Shown: positions 63,125-64,000 of the stretch, piece by piece
How positions within the stretch are numbered: the first letter of the stretch is position 1
How the letters are laid out: the number at the start of each line of letters is the position of its first letter
Origin: Stutzerimonas stutzeri
GTDB taxonomy: Bacteria; Pseudomonadota; Gammaproteobacteria; Pseudomonadales; Pseudomonadaceae
Length of the DNA stretch: 64,000 bases
NCBI GenBank assembly: GCA_002345575.1
Contig: DDVX01000019.1
Coordinates: 332,615 to 396,614, forward strand
Direction: 5' to 3'
Notes under the pieces: model-generated
Told to the model about the DNA's origin: nothing
Seen by the model: only the letters and a program-made list of their open reading frames with translations
Database searches by the model: none
Program-made: the position numbers and the translations under genes

Positions 63125-64000
63125 TTAGCCTCGCGCACGCTTAGGCAGTACCTCGGCGAGCTTGGCATGCATGTCGAGTACGGCCTTTTCGGTGGATTCC
63201 CAGTCGATGCAGGCATCGGTGATGGAAACACCGTATTTCAGGTCTGCGAGATCCTTGGGAATCGACTGATTTCCCCAGCCCAGGTGGCTTTCGACCATCA
63301 GCCCGACGATGGAGTTGTTGCCTTCCATGATCTGGTTGGCAACGTTATCCATGACCAGGGGTTGCAGTGCCGGGTCCTTGTTGGAGTTGGCATGGCTGCA
63401 GTCGACCATTATGTTGTGGCTGATGCCACCCTTACTCAGTTCCTGCTCGCAGATAGCAACGCTGACCGAATCGTAGTTGGGCTTGCCGTTGCCGCCGCGC
63501 AGCACCACATGGCCATAGGCGTTGCCTTTGGTGGTGACGATGGAAACACCGCCGGCCTGGTTGATGCCGAGGAAGCGATGCGGACTGGAAACTGACTGTA
63601 GGGCATTGATCGCAACCGTCAGGCTGCCGTCGGTGCCATTCTTGAAGCCGACCGCAGAGGACAGGCCAGAGGCCATTTCACGGTGGGTCTGGGACTCGGT
63701 GGTACGTGCGCCAATGGCTGCCCAGCTGATCAAATCCTGCAGATACTGCGGGGAGATAGGGTCCAGCGCCTCAGTGGCGGTGGGCAGGCCCATTTCAGCC
63801 AGGTCAAGTAGCAGTTTGCGCCCGATGTGCAGACCTTCTTCGATCTTGAAGGAATCATCCATGTAGGGATCGTTGATCAGGCCTTTCCAACCGACGGTGG
63901 TGCGCGGCTTCTCAAAGTAGACCCGCATGACCAGGAATAGGCTATCGGACACTTTGTCGGCCAGCACCTTGAGGCGCTCGGCATATTCATGCGCGGCCTT
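63125..64000 (-). CDS. 3-deoxy-7-phosphoheptulonate synthase, class I (partial at right edge)
   Basis: C-terminal part of a DAHP synthase; the frame stays open to the window edge, so the N-terminus lies outside. FLVMRVYFEKPRTTVGWKGLINDPYMDDSFKIEEGLHIGRKLLLDLAEMGLPTATEALDP and SWAAIGARTTESQTHREMASGLSSAVGFKNGTDG are class I alpha motifs, with MVDCSHANSNKDP and GLMVESHLGWGNQ as metal/substrate segments. It joins phosphoenolpyruvate and erythrose-4-phosphate in the first step of aromatic synthesis. Which feedback type (Phe, Tyr or Trp) cannot be read here. Confidence 0.95.
   Translation of the reverse strand, partial: KAAHEYAERLKVLADKVSDSLFLVMRVYFEKPRTTVGWKGLINDPYMDDSFKIEEGLHIGRKLLLDLAEMGLPTATEALDPISPQYLQDLISWAAIGARTTESQTHREMASGLSSAVGFKNGTDGSLTVAINALQSVSSPHRFLGINQAGGVSIVTTKGNAYGHVVLRGGNGKPNYDSVSVAICEQELSKGGISHNIMVDCSHANSNKDPALQPLVMDNVANQIMEGNNSIVGLMVESHLGWGNQSIPKDLADLKYGVSITDACIDWESTEKAVLDMHAKLAEVLPKRARG

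Overview
The window looks like a chromosome segment of a Pseudomonadaceae gammaproteobacterium (Pseudomonas or Stutzerimonas type). The basis is gene content: a divergent gltA / sdhCDAB-sucAB-lpd-sucCD block, fabAB, an OprI-type lipoprotein and the selD-selU pair. The base composition is fairly GC-rich from about 10 kb onward and visibly lower before that. Genus is inferred from gene order as I remember it, not from a search.

Positions 1 to about 9770 are the right-hand part of an integrated phage-like element that continues off the left edge. Nearly all of it is read leftward. From right to left it carries an att fragment matching the 3' end of a tRNA-Ser, a tyrosine integrase, an unknown gene, two tiny zinc-finger genes, three overlapping small ORFs of ribbon-helix-helix type, a DUF5906-type (SF3-like) helicase, repeats that look like replication iterons, two small unknown genes, a tail tape-measure gene, a small membrane/coiled-coil gene and a serine recombinase. 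The main discovery is that the tape-measure gene is split by a compact group I intron of about 240 nt without an internal ORF. Its core resembles the phage T4 td intron, and its stems P7, P7.1/7.2 and P8 differ from td by compensatory changes. Splicing would fuse two out-of-frame ORFs into one protein of about 582 residues.

Positions 9.8-28 kb hold a BCCT choline/betaine transporter and then the TCA-cycle block: citrate synthase on the minus strand, and succinate dehydrogenase, 2-oxoglutarate dehydrogenase and succinyl-CoA synthetase on the plus strand. Each side has a readable sigma-70 promoter in the gltA-sdhC gap. A BrnQ/BraB carrier and a DUF599 membrane protein follow.

Positions 28-48.9 kb are ordinary housekeeping genes: hotdog thioesterases, htpG with a readable heat-shock (RpoH) promoter, a secreted amidohydrolase, a chemoreceptor, SstT, fabBA, gpsA, sixA, two alpha/beta hydrolases, an AI-2E family exporter, a patatin, and selD-selU.

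Positions 48.9-64 kb hold a MoxR/DUF58/TgpA cluster, a thioesterase, tatD, an MltF-like lytic transglycosylase, greB, a YbbAP-type ABC system divergent from tesA, an L,D-transpeptidase, oprI, a small GNAT protein and the 3' part of a DAHP synthase gene cut by the right edge. No complete tRNA, rRNA, CRISPR array or insertion sequence was found.
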